Part shown: one piece after another, positions 52,414 to 61,887 of the stretch
How positions within the stretch are numbered: position 1 is the stretch's first letter
Layout: every line of letters begins with the position of its first letter
Source of the DNA: Actinacidiphila glaucinigra
GTDB lineage: Bacteria > Actinomycetota > Actinomycetes > Streptomycetales > Streptomycetaceae
Assembly: GCF_900188405.1 (NCBI RefSeq)
Contig: NZ_FZOF01000003.1
Coordinates: 372,001-436,000, forward strand
DNA length: 64,000 nt
Direction of reading: 5' to 3'
Program-made: the position numbers and the translations under genes
The notes under the pieces: model-generated
What the model was told of the DNA's origin: nothing
The model's database searches: none
The model's input: the letters and a program-made list of their open reading frames with translations, nothing else

Positions 52414-53082
52414 GTGCACGTCGTGATTATGGGGTGTGGGCGAGTGGGTTCCACTCTCGCGCACTCCCTTGAGCAGCAAGGTCATACAGTGGCCGTGATC
52501 GACCAGGACCCGACGGCGTTCCGCCGCCTGGGCTCCGGGTTCAGCGGACGCCGCGTGACCGGGGTCGGGTTCGACCAGGACACGCTGCGCGAGGCCGGCA
52601 TCGAGGAGGCGGGCGCGTTCGCGGCCGTCAGCAGTGGTGACAATTCCAACATCATCGCGGCCCGGGTCGCCCGGGAGATGTTCGGGATCGAGAACGTCGC
52701 CGCCCGGATCTACGACCCCCGGCGTGCGGAGGTGTACCAGCGTCTGGGCATCCCCACCGTCGCCACCGTCCGCTGGACGGCCGACCAGATGCTGCGCCGT
52801 CTGCTGCCGTCCGGCGCGGAGCCGCTGTGGCGCGACCCGAGCGGGGGTGTGCAGCTCGCCGAGGTGCACACGGACACCGCCTGGGTGGGGCACAAGATCA
52901 GCAGGCTCCAGGAGGAGACGGGGGTGCGCGTGGCGTTCCTCACCCGGCTGGGCGAGGCCATGCTCCCCACCTCGGAGACGGTCCTGCAGGAAGGCGACCT
53001 GGTGCACGTGATGATGCGCACGGGCGAGGTCGAACAGGTCGAGGCCGCGTTCGCCAAGGGCCCTGAGGAGGCGCACCGATGA
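52414..53082 (+). CDS. ceoB: TrkA-family potassium uptake regulator CeoB-like
   Basis: A 222-residue peripheral membrane regulator with an RCK_N Rossmann domain (VVIMGCGRVGSTLAHSLEQQ, then VAVIDQDPTAFRRLG) that binds NAD(H) or ATP and an RCK_C domain (residues about 130-215). The GTG at 52414 has GGAAGGAC 6 bases upstream. Its stop overlaps the next gene's ATG (ATGA). M. tuberculosis CeoB (Rv2691) has the same position. It most likely gates the KimA-like permease encoded divergently; such proteins often respond to c-di-AMP, which I cannot judge here. Confidence 0.92.
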   Translation: MHVVIMGCGRVGSTLAHSLEQQGHTVAVIDQDPTAFRRLGSGFSGRRVTGVGFDQDTLREAGIEEAGAFAAVSSGDNSNIIAARVAREMFGIENVAARIYDPRRAEVYQRLGIPTVATVRWTADQMLRRLLPSGAEPLWRDPSGGVQLAEVHTDTAWVGHKISRLQEETGVRVAFLTRLGEAMLPTSETVLQEGDLVHVMMRTGEVEQVEAAFAKGPEEAHR

Positions 53083-53756
53083 GGGTCGCCATTGCCGGGG
53101 CCGGGGCGGTCGGCCGCTCCATCGCGGGCGAGCTGCTGGAGAACGGCCACGAGGTCCTGCTGATCGACAAGAACCCGACCTCGATCTCGGTGGAGCGGGT
53201 CCCCCAGGCGGAGTGGCTGCTGGCCGACGCCTGCGAGATCACGTCCCTGGACGAGGCAGCGCTGCAGCGCTGCAACGTGGTGATCGCCGCCACGGGTGAC
53301 GACAAGGTCAATCTGGTCGTCTCGCTGCTCGCCAAGACCGAGTACGGCGTTCCGCGGGTCGTCGCCCGGGTGAACAACCCCAAGAACGAGTGGCTGTTCA
53401 ACGAGGCGTGGGGCGTGGACGTGGCCGTCTCCACCCCGCGCCTGATGTCGGCCCTGGTCGAGGAGGCGGTGAGCGTCGGCGACCTCGTCCGGCTGATGCG
53501 CTTCAGCCAGGGCGACGCGAACCTGGTCGAGCTGACCCTCCCGGAGGAGGCCGCGCTGGTGGGCACCCGGGTCGGCGAGGTCGCCTGGCCCGAGGACACC
53601 TCGCTGGTCACGATCATCCGCGGCCACCGGGTGCTGACCCCGTCCAAGGACGACGCGCTCGAGGCGGGCGACGAGCTGCTGTTCGTGGCGGCCCCGCACC
53701 GCGAGGAGCAGCTGGAGGACCTGCTCTCGGTGCGCAGCGACGAGGCCGGGGCGTAG
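53079..53756 (+). CDS. ceoC: TrkA-family potassium uptake regulator CeoC-like
   Basis: A 225-residue RCK protein, paralogous to and coupled with CeoB (ATGA overlap). RCK_N begins VAIAGAGAVGRSIAGELLEN with LLIDKNPTSISVERVP following; a second nucleotide-binding face is VVARVNNPKNEWLF; RCK_C is residues about 135-220. The two proteins probably form a hetero-oligomeric gating ring for a K+ transporter. Followed by a perfect 19-bp hairpin. Confidence 0.92.
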   Translation: MRVAIAGAGAVGRSIAGELLENGHEVLLIDKNPTSISVERVPQAEWLLADACEITSLDEAALQRCNVVIAATGDDKVNLVVSLLAKTEYGVPRVVARVNNPKNEWLFNEAWGVDVAVSTPRLMSALVEEAVSVGDLVRLMRFSQGDANLVELTLPEEAALVGTRVGEVAWPEDTSLVTIIRGHRVLTPSKDDALEAGDELLFVAAPHREEQLEDLLSVRSDEAGA

Positions 53757-53774
53757 CCGCCCGCGGGACGTACG

Positions 53775-53816
53775 ACGAGGGGCGGCCGGAACCCGTGGGT
53801 TCCGGCCGCCCCTCGT
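53775..53816. terminator. Terminator after ceoC
   Basis: A perfect 19-bp stem (53775-53793 with 53798-53816) with loop CGTG, 19 bases past the ceoC stop and before the convergent DUF3159 gene. Confidence 0.8.
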
Positions 53817-53841
53817 GCGTTCGCCGGCGCGGGGCGCCGGG

Positions 53842-54600
53842 TCAGTTGTTGGCGGCCTCCCTGGCGTCGCGCTCGGCCTTCTCGGCGCGCTCCGCCTCCT
53901 CCATCTCCGCGATCACGTCGATGGGCGGCGGCGCCTTGGCCAGGAAGATCCAGGTCAGGTAGACGCAGAGCAGGAACGGCGGGATGCCGAGGGCGACCTT
54001 GACCCAGCCGAGCTGGGTGACGTTCCCCCAGAAGTAGAGCGGGAAGAGGATCGCCGACTTGACGAGCAGGATGATGCCCCAGGCCCAGGTGGCCTTGGTG
54101 TACGCGACGAGCCGGCCCGGGTTCCGCGTCCGCCAGGACAGGTTCTCCTTGAGGATCGGGCCGAGCAGCAGTCCGATCAGCGGGTACTTCGCCAGCGCGG
54201 AGACCACGTAGGCGACCGCGAGCCCGAGGGTGTAGAGCATGCCCGGCAGGTAGAAGTTCTTCGCGTCGCCGGACATCATCGCGAACACCGCGCCGAAGGC
54301 CACTCCGAAGACGCCGCTGAAGGCGTGCTTGAGGGTCTGCCTGCGTACCAGGCGGGCCAGTGCCAGCACCAGGGAGAGGCCCAGCGCGGCGATGGCCGCG
54401 GTGTGGATGTCCCGGTTGATCGTGTAGATCAGGACGAACACGAGCCCGGGCACCGTCGTGTCGATCATGCCCCAGACGCCGCCGAAGGCCTCCAAGAGGG
54501 CGTGGTCGGCGGCCGCCTTCGAGGCGGCCGCGTCGTGCTCCGGACCCTGCTCGGGCCCGGTCGTGGGCTGTGCCCCGGTCCGCTTGTCGATCGACGCCAC
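53842..54600 (-). CDS. DUF3159 family membrane protein
   Basis: A 252-residue integral membrane protein with about six hydrophobic segments between residues 45 and 225, e.g. TVPGLVFVLIYTINRDIHTA, SGVFGVAFGAVFAMMSG and WGIILLVKSAILFPLYFWGN, and a charged Glu/Arg-rich C-terminal tail. DUF3159 proteins (M. tuberculosis Rv2693c) have no assigned function. The GTG at 54600 is 6 bases after AGGAG; a TTG at 54603 is less likely. It lies directly after the OB-fold gene; stop and start are almost touching, so they are co-expressed. Confidence 0.9.
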   Translation of the reverse strand: MASIDKRTGAQPTTGPEQGPEHDAAASKAAADHALLEAFGGVWGMIDTTVPGLVFVLIYTINRDIHTAAIAALGLSLVLALARLVRRQTLKHAFSGVFGVAFGAVFAMMSGDAKNFYLPGMLYTLGLAVAYVVSALAKYPLIGLLLGPILKENLSWRTRNPGRLVAYTKATWAWGIILLVKSAILFPLYFWGNVTQLGWVKVALGIPPFLLCVYLTWIFLAKAPPPIDVIAEMEEAERAEKAERDAREAANN

Positions 54601-54603
54601 CAA

Positions 54604-55002
54604 CTACTCCTGTCCGACCGGACGCAACTCGTACTTGGGATTGAACAGCACCGGACGGCCGCGGTTCATGGAGATCCGCCCCGACGCGATGATCCTTCGG
54701 CCCGGCTCGATGCCGACGATGCTGCGCCGGCCCAGCCACACCACGTCCAGCGGCGCGGAACCGTCGAACAGCTCGGCCTCCAGGGCGGGCACGCCGGCCC
54801 GCGGCCGCAGAGTGACAGCGCGTAGTGTACCGGTCACGGTCACTATGTCGCGATCGGCGCAGTCGCAGATCCGGGTGCACCCGACGTCCGCGGTGTCCTG
54901 CCGCAGCTCGTCGGAGTGCAGTTCCTCCTGGGAACTGGACAGTCGGTCGAGCATTCTGCGGAAGCGGCCGGCCGGCCGGTCCGAACGGGTGGTACCACTC
55001 AT
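54604..55002 (-). CDS. OB-fold nucleic-acid-binding-domain protein
   Basis: A 132-residue soluble protein with a basic N-terminus and a single OB-fold (IVTVTGTLRAVTLRPRAGVP, then DVVWLGRRSIVGIEPGRRI and ISMNRGRPVLFNPKYEL), as in M. tuberculosis Rv2694c. There are three Cys in VGCTRICDCAD of uncertain role. ATG 55002 is chosen because the protein family starts near MSGTTRSDRPAG. It is followed without a gap by the DUF3159 gene and lies 39 bases downstream of kdpE. Confidence 0.85.
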   Translation of the reverse strand: MSGTTRSDRPAGRFRRMLDRLSSSQEELHSDELRQDTADVGCTRICDCADRDIVTVTGTLRAVTLRPRAGVPALEAELFDGSAPLDVVWLGRRSIVGIEPGRRIIASGRISMNRGRPVLFNPKYELRPVGQE

Positions 55003-55041
55003 ACTTCGAAGGGTACCGGGCCCGGGTGAACGGTTCACTGA

Positions 55042-55725
55042 TCACGTCTCGAAGCGGTAGCCCATGCCCGGTTCGGTGATGAAGTGCCGCGGGTGCGCGG
55101 GGTCCGACTCGAGCTTGCGCCGCAACTGGGCCATGTAGACCCGCAGGTAGTTGCTCTCGGTGCCGTAGGACGGGCCCCAGACCTCCTGCAGCAGCTGCTT
55201 CTGGCTGACCAGGCGGCCGGTGTTGCGGACCAGGACCTCCAGCAGGTGCCACTCGGTGGGGGTGAGCCGGACGTCGGCGCCGTCGCGGTTGACCTTCTTG
55301 GCCGCCAGGTCGACGGTGAAGGACTCGGTCTCCACGGTCGCGGCGCCGTCCTCGGGGCCGCCGGGCGTGGCGCGCCGTACGGCGGCGCGCAGCCGCGCCA
55401 GCAGCTCGTCCATGCCGAAGGGCTTGGTGACGTAGTCGTCGGCGCCCGCGTCGAGGGCCTCGACCTTCTCGTCGGAGGCCTGGCGGGCGGAGAGCACGAT
55501 GATCGGCACCCTGGTCCAGCCGCGCAGGCCCCGGATCACCTCGACGCCGTCCATGTCGGGCAGGCCGAGGTCGAGCACGATGACGTCGGGGTGGCGGGCG
55601 GCGGCGAGCTGCAGCGCGGTCGCGCCGTCGTGGGCCGCGTCGACCTCGTACTTGCGGGCCCGCAGGTTGATCACGAGAGCGCGCACGATCTGCGGCTCGT
55701 CGTCGACCACGAGCACCCGGTTCAT
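55042..55725 (-). CDS. kdpE: Response regulator KdpE
   Basis: A 227-residue OmpR/PhoB-type regulator. Receiver domain residues 1-120: acidic pair in VLVVDDEPQI, phosphoacceptor Asp in VIVLDLGLPDMDG, and KPFGMDELLARLRAAV. Winged helix residues 130-225: ADVRLTPTEWHLLEVLVRN and SNYLRVYMAQLRRKLE. With KdpD it activates the Kdp K+ ATPase when K+ is low. It is 58 bases downstream of kdpD. Direct repeats with 11-bp period upstream of kdpD and of the kdpF operon are the likely binding sites (OmpR-type proteins bind such spacing). Confidence 0.96.
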   Translation of the reverse strand: MNRVLVVDDEPQIVRALVINLRARKYEVDAAHDGATALQLAAARHPDVIVLDLGLPDMDGVEVIRGLRGWTRVPIIVLSARQASDEKVEALDAGADDYVTKPFGMDELLARLRAAVRRATPGGPEDGAATVETESFTVDLAAKKVNRDGADVRLTPTEWHLLEVLVRNTGRLVSQKQLLQEVWGPSYGTESNYLRVYMAQLRRKLESDPAHPRHFITEPGMGYRFET

Positions 55726-55783
55726 GGAGCCTGCCTTTCCTTCACGGTGAGGGGGGTGGAGCGGGGGTGCGGTGCGGGCACGG

Positions 55784-58327
55784 TCAGGTCGTCGCCTCGG
55801 CCGGGAGGTCCGGGGCGGCGGGGACGCTGCCGGGCGCGGCCGGGAGGGTGAGCACCATCGTCAGGCCGCCTCCGGGGGTGTCCTCGGGCTGCAGGGTGGC
55901 CCCCATGGCGTCCGCGAAGCCGCGGGCCACCGCGAGGCCGAGGCCCACGCCGTTGCCGCGGGGGGCGTCGCCGTACCGCTGGAACGGCTCGAAGATCCGC
56001 TCCTTGGCGGCGTCCGGGACACCGGGCCCGCGGTCGACGACGCGCAGGTCGACGTGGCCGCCGAGGGCGCTCGCGGCGACCAGCACCTGGGTGCCGGCCG
56101 GGCTGTACTTGACGGCGTTCTCGACGATGTTGGCGACGCTGCGCTCCAGGAGACCGGGGTCGACGGAGACCATCGGGAGGGTCTCGGGGACGTCCAGGGC
56201 GACGCTGCCGTCGGGGACGCCGCGCAGGGCCTTGGGGACGACCTCGTCGAGGTCCACCTCGCGGATCAGCGGGGTGACGGTGCCGGTCTGCAGGCGCGAC
56301 ATGTCGAGGAGGTTGCCGACCAGGTTGTCGAGCCGGTCCGCGCCCTCCTCGATGCCCTCCAGCAGCTCGGCCTCGTCCTCCTCGGACCAGGCGACGTCGT
56401 CGGAGCGCAGCGAGCTGACGGCCGCCTTGATGGCGGCGAGCGGGGTGCGCAGGTCGTGCGAGACGGCGGCGAGCAGGGCGGTGCGGATGCGGTTGCCCTC
56501 GGCGAGCTTGTGGGCCCTGGCGGCCTCGTCCTCCAGCCGCTGCCGGTCCAGGACGCCGGCGGCCTGGGCCGCGAAGGCGGAGAGCACCCGGCGGTCGGAG
56601 GCGGGCAGCACCCGGCCGACGAGGGCGAGGGAGAGGTTGTCGCTGACCGGCACCTCCACGTCCGCGTCCTCGGGACGCAGGCACTGCCGGCTGCCGACGC
56701 CGGCGGCGCAGGTCCACGCGTCGTGCTCGCCGGCCCGCTCCAGCAGCGACACGGCCTCCATGGCGAAGGTCTCCCGGACCCGCTCCAGCAGGGCGTCGAG
56801 GGAGTGCTCGCCGCGCAGCACGCTGCCGGCCAGGTACGACAGGATCTCGGCCTCGGACTGGAGTCTGGCGGCCTGGTGGGTGCGGCGCGCCGCCAGGTCC
56901 ACCACGGAGGCCACCGCGACGCCGACCACCACGAAGATCACGATGGCGATCAGGTTCTCGGGCTGGGCGATGGTGAAGGTGTGCAGGGGCGGTGCGAAGA
57001 AGTAGTTCAGCATCAGCGAGCCGCCGACCGCCGAGACCAGTGCCGGGTAGAGGCCGCCGACGAGGGCCGCCGCGACCGTGAGGGTCATGAACAGCAGCAT
57101 GTCGGTGGCGATGCCGAGGGCCGGGTGCAGCTGGGTGAGGACCAGGCAGAGCAGCGCGGGGCCGAGCACCCCGGTCAGCCAGCCGGCGATCACCCGCGAG
57201 CGCCCCAGCTGGGCGCCGCGCGCCACGGGCAGTCCACGGCCCTTGGCCGCGTGCTCGTGGGTGACGATGTGCACGTCGAGGTCGGGCCCGGACTCGCGGG
57301 CCACGGTCGCGCCGACGCCCGGCCCGAAGACGTACTGCCACGCGGGCCGGCGGCTGGTGCCGAGCACGACCTGGGTGGCGTTGACGCCGCGGGCGAAGTC
57401 CAGCAGGGCTCCGGGGACGTCGTCGCCGACGACGTGGTGGAAGGAACCCCCGAGGTCCTCGACGAGGGTCCGCTGGACGGCGAGTTCCTTCGGAGAGCCG
57501 GCCGTCAGGCCGTCGCTGCGCGCGATGTGGACGGCGAGGATCTCCCCGCCCGCGCCCTTGGCGGCCATCCGTGCGGCGCGCCGTATCAGCGTCCGCCCCT
57601 CGGGGCCGCCGGTGAGGCCGACCACGATGCGCTCACGGGCCTGCCAGGTGGCGGAGATCCGGTGGTCCGTGCGGTACTGACGCAGGTATTCGTCGGCCCG
57701 GTCGGCCACCCACAGCAGGGCGAGCTCGCGCAGCGCGGTGAGGTTGCCGGGCCGGAAGTAGTTGGACAGGGCCGCGTCGACCTTGTCGGAGGCGTAGATG
57801 TTGCCGTGCGCCATGCGGCGGCGCAGCGCCTGCGGCGACATGTCGACCAGTTCGATCTGGTCGGCCCGCCGGACCACCTCGTCGGGCACGGTCTCGCGCT
57901 GGCGCACGCCGGTGATCGACTCGACGACGTCGCCGAGCGACTCCAGGTGCTGGATGTTCACCGTCGATATGACGTTGATGCCGGCCTGGAGCAGTTCCTC
58001 GATGTCCTGCCAGCGCTTCTCGTTGCGGCTGCCGGGGATGTTGGTGTGCGCCATCTCGTCGACGAGGGCGACCTCGGGCCGGCGCGCGAGCACCGCGTCG
58101 ACGTCCATCTCGGTGAAGACGGTGTCCCGGTACTCGATCTCCTTGCGCCGCACGGCCTCCAGGCCGTGCAGCATGACCTCGGTGCGGGCGCGGTCGTGGT
58201 GCTCGACGAAGGCGACGACGACGTCGGTGCCGCGCTCCATGCGCCGGTGGGCCTCGGAGAGCATCGCGTAGGTCTTGCCCACTCCCGGGGCCGCCCCCAG
58301 GTACATCCGCAAAGTCCCGCGTGCCAT
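55784..58327 (-). CDS. kdpD: Sensor histidine kinase KdpD
   Basis: An 847-residue membrane sensor. The N-terminal KdpD domain has Walker-like GAAPGVGKTYAMLSEAHRRM and DEMAHTNIPGSRNEKRWQD; a universal-stress-like domain follows (residues about 250-370). Four membrane segments lie around 395-490, a GAF-like region next, then the phospho-acceptor His in AAVSHDLRTPLAAIK and an HATPase domain with NIVENAVKYSP and GNGVGLGLAVARGF. It senses low K+ or turgor and phosphorylates KdpE. The c-di-AMP-binding motif known in the Staphylococcus protein is not obvious. A TAGGAT -10 at 58382-58387 and a TTGACG repeat lie upstream. Confidence 0.97.
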   Translation of the reverse strand: MARGTLRMYLGAAPGVGKTYAMLSEAHRRMERGTDVVVAFVEHHDRARTEVMLHGLEAVRRKEIEYRDTVFTEMDVDAVLARRPEVALVDEMAHTNIPGSRNEKRWQDIEELLQAGINVISTVNIQHLESLGDVVESITGVRQRETVPDEVVRRADQIELVDMSPQALRRRMAHGNIYASDKVDAALSNYFRPGNLTALRELALLWVADRADEYLRQYRTDHRISATWQARERIVVGLTGGPEGRTLIRRAARMAAKGAGGEILAVHIARSDGLTAGSPKELAVQRTLVEDLGGSFHHVVGDDVPGALLDFARGVNATQVVLGTSRRPAWQYVFGPGVGATVARESGPDLDVHIVTHEHAAKGRGLPVARGAQLGRSRVIAGWLTGVLGPALLCLVLTQLHPALGIATDMLLFMTLTVAAALVGGLYPALVSAVGGSLMLNYFFAPPLHTFTIAQPENLIAIVIFVVVGVAVASVVDLAARRTHQAARLQSEAEILSYLAGSVLRGEHSLDALLERVRETFAMEAVSLLERAGEHDAWTCAAGVGSRQCLRPEDADVEVPVSDNLSLALVGRVLPASDRRVLSAFAAQAAGVLDRQRLEDEAARAHKLAEGNRIRTALLAAVSHDLRTPLAAIKAAVSSLRSDDVAWSEEDEAELLEGIEEGADRLDNLVGNLLDMSRLQTGTVTPLIREVDLDEVVPKALRGVPDGSVALDVPETLPMVSVDPGLLERSVANIVENAVKYSPAGTQVLVAASALGGHVDLRVVDRGPGVPDAAKERIFEPFQRYGDAPRGNGVGLGLAVARGFADAMGATLQPEDTPGGGLTMVLTLPAAPGSVPAAPDLPAEATT

Positions 58328-58436
58328 GGCTCCACGTTCCGCCTCGTGGCGTGCCCCTTCCGGGCGCGTCCGACACTAAGAATCCTATGGTCCCAGCAGT
58401 GGACAAATCGGGCGTGATGTTCCTCGGGGGAACACG

Positions 58437-58453
58437 TTGACGCGTCCTTGACG
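58437..58453. promoter_or_regulatory. Candidate KdpE box upstream of kdpDE
   Basis: TTGACG at 58437-58442 and again at 58448-58453, an exact 11-bp period. It lies 110 bases before the kdpD start and about 50 bases before a TAGGAT -10 that lacks a good -35, as expected of an activator-dependent promoter. On the coding strand it shares 15 of 19 positions with the box upstream of kdpF. Confidence 0.6.
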
Positions 58454-59044
58454 CCCTCGCCGGTGGGCGCGGCAGGCGCCGAAAGCCCGGGTGACGGCGG
58501 TGACGCGGCGGACGTCCCGGCGAACCGGGGACCCGCAGGCGGGGGCCCCGACCGGATCGCCCGGCGGGCGGCTGCGGGGTCTCCCGCGGCCGGGGTACGG
58601 CTCCGGACACCCCCGGCCGAAGGTCGGCGGAGGGCATGTGACAACACGGCCCGGTCAGGGGCGGAGGCCGGTCGGCAGACCTGGGTCCGCGTCGCGGAGC
58701 ACGACGTGCCGCGCGGTGCTGGTGCCGGCCGTCGCCGAACGCGAACGGCGCCGGGGCGGCCGCGCAGCGACGCCGTCAACGCGCGACGCGGCCGGCCCGG
58801 CGGTCCCCCACGGAAGGGAGGCCTCGCGCGAACGCGGTGCCGTCTCCCTGACCCGGAATCCCCACCGCCGTTTGGATCCCGACCGGGGTGGCACCTCCCG
58901 GCGGTGACGGTGTGCGCCATTCCGCCGCCCCCTCCGCACCGCCCGAGCGGCCTGCGCAGGCCTCCCTCCGCGCCTCCACTCTCACCCCGCCGGCCATGTC
59001 CGGAGCCCTCCGTTGGCGGTCCCCTGACGGCGGGCCCCCCGCGC

Positions 59045-59061
59045 TTGACGCCCTTCTGACG
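59045..59061. promoter_or_regulatory. Third TTGACG-type repeat, downstream of kdpC
   Basis: TTGACG (59045-59050) then CTGACG (59056-59061), again at 11-bp period with one mismatch. It lies 32 bases past the kdpC stop, far from a start codon; it may help recruit KdpE or be chance. Confidence 0.35.
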
Positions 59062-59092
59062 CGACCCGTCCCCGGGGGCCCGCGGCGACGGG

Positions 59093-59722
59093 TCAGCCGG
59101 CCAGCTGCCGCAGCGCGATGTTGAGTTCCAGGACGTTGACGGTCGGCTCTCCGAGGATGCCGAACTGCCGTCCCTCCGTGTGCTCCACGACCAGCCGGGC
59201 GACCTGGGCGGTGCTCAGCCCGTTGGCCTTGGCGACGCGTGCGGTCTGGATGTCCGCGTACGCCGGGGAGATGTCCGGGTCCAGGCCGGAGCCGGACGCC
59301 TGGACCGCGTCGGCGGGGACCTCGGACTCCGGGACGTGGTTGAAGGCGGCGACCTCCTTCTTGCGCTCCTTCACCAGATCGGTGAGGGGCCTGCCGGTGA
59401 CCGCCAGGTTGGAGGCGCCGGTGTGGGTCGGGTCGTACGGCCCCGCCCCGGCGCCCGCGTCGGCGGCCGAGGGGCGCGGCTGGAACCACTTGGGGTCCGG
59501 GGCGAAGTCCTTGCCGGTGGTGAAGTTCTGGCCGATCAGCGCGGAGCCGACGACCTTGCCGCCGACCCTCACCTCGGAGCCGTCGGCCTGGCCGCGGAAG
59601 GCCGTCTGGGCCACCCCCCACACCGCGAGCGGGTAGACGACGCCGAGGACGACGGTCAGCACCAGCAGGGCGCGCAGGGCGCTCCAGAGCAGCCGTGCGG
59701 AGTTGCGTACGGAAGTGTTCAT
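59093..59722 (-). CDS. kdpC: Potassium-transporting ATPase subunit C, KdpC
   Basis: A 209-residue single-pass subunit that assists ATP binding in the KdpFABC pump. One N-terminal membrane helix (LRALLVLTVVLGVVYPLAVW) precedes an extracytoplasmic domain with family segments GSALIGQNFT and WFQPRPSA; DISPAYADIQTARVAKANGL and QFGILGEPTVNVLELN are also typical. ATG 59722 follows GGAGG at a long 13 bases; an in-frame GTG at 59734 is too close to it. Downstream of kdpB by 20 bases. Confidence 0.96.
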   Translation of the reverse strand: MNTSVRNSARLLWSALRALLVLTVVLGVVYPLAVWGVAQTAFRGQADGSEVRVGGKVVGSALIGQNFTTGKDFAPDPKWFQPRPSAADAGAGAGPYDPTHTGASNLAVTGRPLTDLVKERKKEVAAFNHVPESEVPADAVQASGSGLDPDISPAYADIQTARVAKANGLSTAQVARLVVEHTEGRQFGILGEPTVNVLELNIALRQLAG

Positions 59723-59742
59723 GACTGGCTGCACGCCTCCCG

Positions 59743-61887
59743 TCAGTGGATTCCGGGGATCAGGGAGATGAGCATGTCGATCAGCTTGATGCCGGCGAAC
59801 GGGGCGACCAGGCCGCCGAGTCCGTAGATCCCGAGGTTGCGGCGGAGCATCCGGTCGGCGCCGGTCGGCCGGTAGCGCACGCCGCGCAGGGCGAGCGGCA
59901 CCAGCGCGACGATGATCAGCGCGTTGAAGACGACCGCCGAGAGGATCGCGGACTGCGGCGAGGACAGCTGCATGATGTTGAGCTTGTCCAGGCCCGGGTA
60001 GGCGGCCGCGAACATCGCGGGGATGATCGCGAAGTACTTCGCGACGTCGTTGGCGATGGAGAAGGTGGTCAGCGCGCCGCGGGTGATGAGCAGCTGCTTG
60101 CCGATCTCGACGATCTCGATGAGCTTGGTGGGGTCGGAGTCCAGGTCCACCATGTTCCCGGCCTCCTTGGCGGCCGAGGTGCCGGTGTTCATGGCCACGC
60201 CCACGTCGGCCTGGGCCAGCGCGGGGGCGTCGTTGGTGCCGTCGCCGGTCATGGCGACGAGCTTGCCGCCCGCCTGTTCACGCCTGATCAGCGCCATCTT
60301 GTCCTCGGGCGTGGCCTCCGCGAGGAAGTCGTCCACGCCCGCCTCGTCGGCGATCGCCTTGGCCGTCAGCGGGTTGTCACCCGTGATCATGACCGTGCGG
60401 ATGCCCATCCTCCGCAGCTCGTCGAACCGCTCCCGCATGCCGTGCTTGACGACGTCCTTGAGGTGGATCACGCCGAGCACCCGGGCGCCCTCGGTGTCCT
60501 TGACCGCGACGAGCAGCGGGGTGCCGCCGGCGCCGGAGATGGCGTCGACGGTGCGCTGCGCGTCGAGGGTGACGGTGCCGCCGTTGCCGGTGACCCAGGC
60601 CGCGATCGCGCCGGCGGCGCCCTTGCGGACCTGGCGGCCGCCGACGTCGACACCGGACATCCGGGTCTGCGCCGTGAAGGGCACGAACTCGGCGTGTCCG
60701 AGCTCGCCTTCGTGCCGCTCGCGCAGCCCGTACCTCTCCTTGGCCAGGACGACGACGGAACGCCCCTCGGGCGTCTCGTCCGCCAGCGACGACAACTGCG
60801 CGGCGTCGGCCAGCCCCGCCGGATCCGCGCCCGCCACGGGCACGAACTCCGCGGCCTGGCGGTTGCCGAGGGTGATGGTGCCGGTCTTGTCCAGCAGCAG
60901 GGTGGACACGTCGCCGGCGGCCTCGACGGCGCGGCCGGACATGGCGAGCACGTTGCGCTGCACCAGGCGGTCCATGCCGGCGATGCCGATCGCCGACAGC
61001 AGGGCACCGATCGTCGTCGGGATGAGGCAGACCAGCAGCGCCACCAGGACGATCATCGACTGCTCGGCGCCCGCGTAGATCGCGAACGGCTGCAGGGTGA
61101 CGACCGCCAGCAGGAAGACGACGGTCAGTGAGGCCAGCAGGATGTTCAGCGCGATCTCGTTGGGCGTCTTCTGCCGGGCCGCGCCCTCCACCAGCGCGAT
61201 CATCCGGTCGATGAACGTCTCACCCGGCTTGGTCGTGATGCGCACGACGATCCGGTCCGACAGCACCTTCGTGCCGCCCGTCACCGCGCTGCGGTCACCA
61301 CCGGACTCCCGGATCACCGGAGCCGACTCACCCGTGATCGCCGACTCGTCGACCGACGCGACACCCTCGACGACATCGCCGTCACCCGGGATGACATCGC
61401 CCGCCTCACAGACCACGCGGTCGCCGACGCGCAGTCCGGTGCCGGGAACGCGCTCCTCGGCGCCGTCCACGAGCCGGCGGGCCACGGTGTCGGTCTTGGC
61501 CCGGCGCAGGGTGTCGGCCTGTGCCTTGCCGCGGCCCTCGGCGACGGCCTCCGCCAGATTGGCGAAGATCACGGTGAGCCAGAGCCACGCGGCGATCGCC
61601 CAGCCGAACCAGTCGGCCGGGGAGAGCACCGCCAGCACGGTGGTGAGCACCGAGCCGATCAGGACGACGAACATGACGGGCGACCTGACCATCACCCGGG
61701 GGTCGAGCTTGCGCAGCGCGTCCGGGAGGGACCGCAGCAGCTGGGCCGGGTCGAAGAGGCCGCCCGAGATGCGGGCGCCGTGGCCCGCGTCGGGGGTGTG
61801 CGGTGCCGGTCCTCCCTCGGAGGCGCGCACCGGCGTGTCGGTGGACATGGTTTCCTCCGCCGGGGTGGGGGTGCTCGTGCGGCTCAT
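59743..61887 (-). CDS. kdpB: Potassium-transporting ATPase subunit B, KdpB
   Basis: A 714-residue P-type ATPase, the catalytic subunit of the KdpFABC high-affinity K+ pump. Actuator motif [13 protein letters not shown], phosphorylation motif [13 protein letters not shown], hinge [20 protein letters not shown] and seven membrane segments are all intact. A Thr/Pro-rich N-terminal tail precedes the first segment, longer than in E. coli. The Ser regulated by phosphorylation in E. coli KdpB (TGES loop Ser162) is conserved. Its ATG at 61887 overlaps the kdpA stop (ATGA). Confidence 0.98.
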   Translation of the reverse strand: MSRTSTPTPAEETMSTDTPVRASEGGPAPHTPDAGHGARISGGLFDPAQLLRSLPDALRKLDPRVMVRSPVMFVVLIGSVLTTVLAVLSPADWFGWAIAAWLWLTVIFANLAEAVAEGRGKAQADTLRRAKTDTVARRLVDGAEERVPGTGLRVGDRVVCEAGDVIPGDGDVVEGVASVDESAITGESAPVIRESGGDRSAVTGGTKVLSDRIVVRITTKPGETFIDRMIALVEGAARQKTPNEIALNILLASLTVVFLLAVVTLQPFAIYAGAEQSMIVLVALLVCLIPTTIGALLSAIGIAGMDRLVQRNVLAMSGRAVEAAGDVSTLLLDKTGTITLGNRQAAEFVPVAGADPAGLADAAQLSSLADETPEGRSVVVLAKERYGLRERHEGELGHAEFVPFTAQTRMSGVDVGGRQVRKGAAGAIAAWVTGNGGTVTLDAQRTVDAISGAGGTPLLVAVKDTEGARVLGVIHLKDVVKHGMRERFDELRRMGIRTVMITGDNPLTAKAIADEAGVDDFLAEATPEDKMALIRREQAGGKLVAMTGDGTNDAPALAQADVGVAMNTGTSAAKEAGNMVDLDSDPTKLIEIVEIGKQLLITRGALTTFSIANDVAKYFAIIPAMFAAAYPGLDKLNIMQLSSPQSAILSAVVFNALIIVALVPLALRGVRYRPTGADRMLRRNLGIYGLGGLVAPFAGIKLIDMLISLIPGIH

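Larger units (their letters stand above)
58328..59092. other. 765-bp gap between kdpC and kdpD without a credible gene
   Basis: Kdp operons usually run tightly from C to D, but here 765 bases intervene. Open frames on both strands are Pro/Arg/Gly-rich with no family resemblance or ribosome site, e.g. a 203-codon plus-strand frame at 58448-59059. The stretch holds the kdpD promoter (minus-strand -10 TAGGAT at 58382-58387) and two TTGACG-type direct repeats (58437-58453, 59045-59061). Otherwise I see nothing in it. Confidence 0.6.

Noticed and set aside
58448..59059. A 203-codon plus-strand frame in the kdpC-kdpD gap
   Set aside because: Pro/Arg-rich, no ribosome site, no family resemblance.
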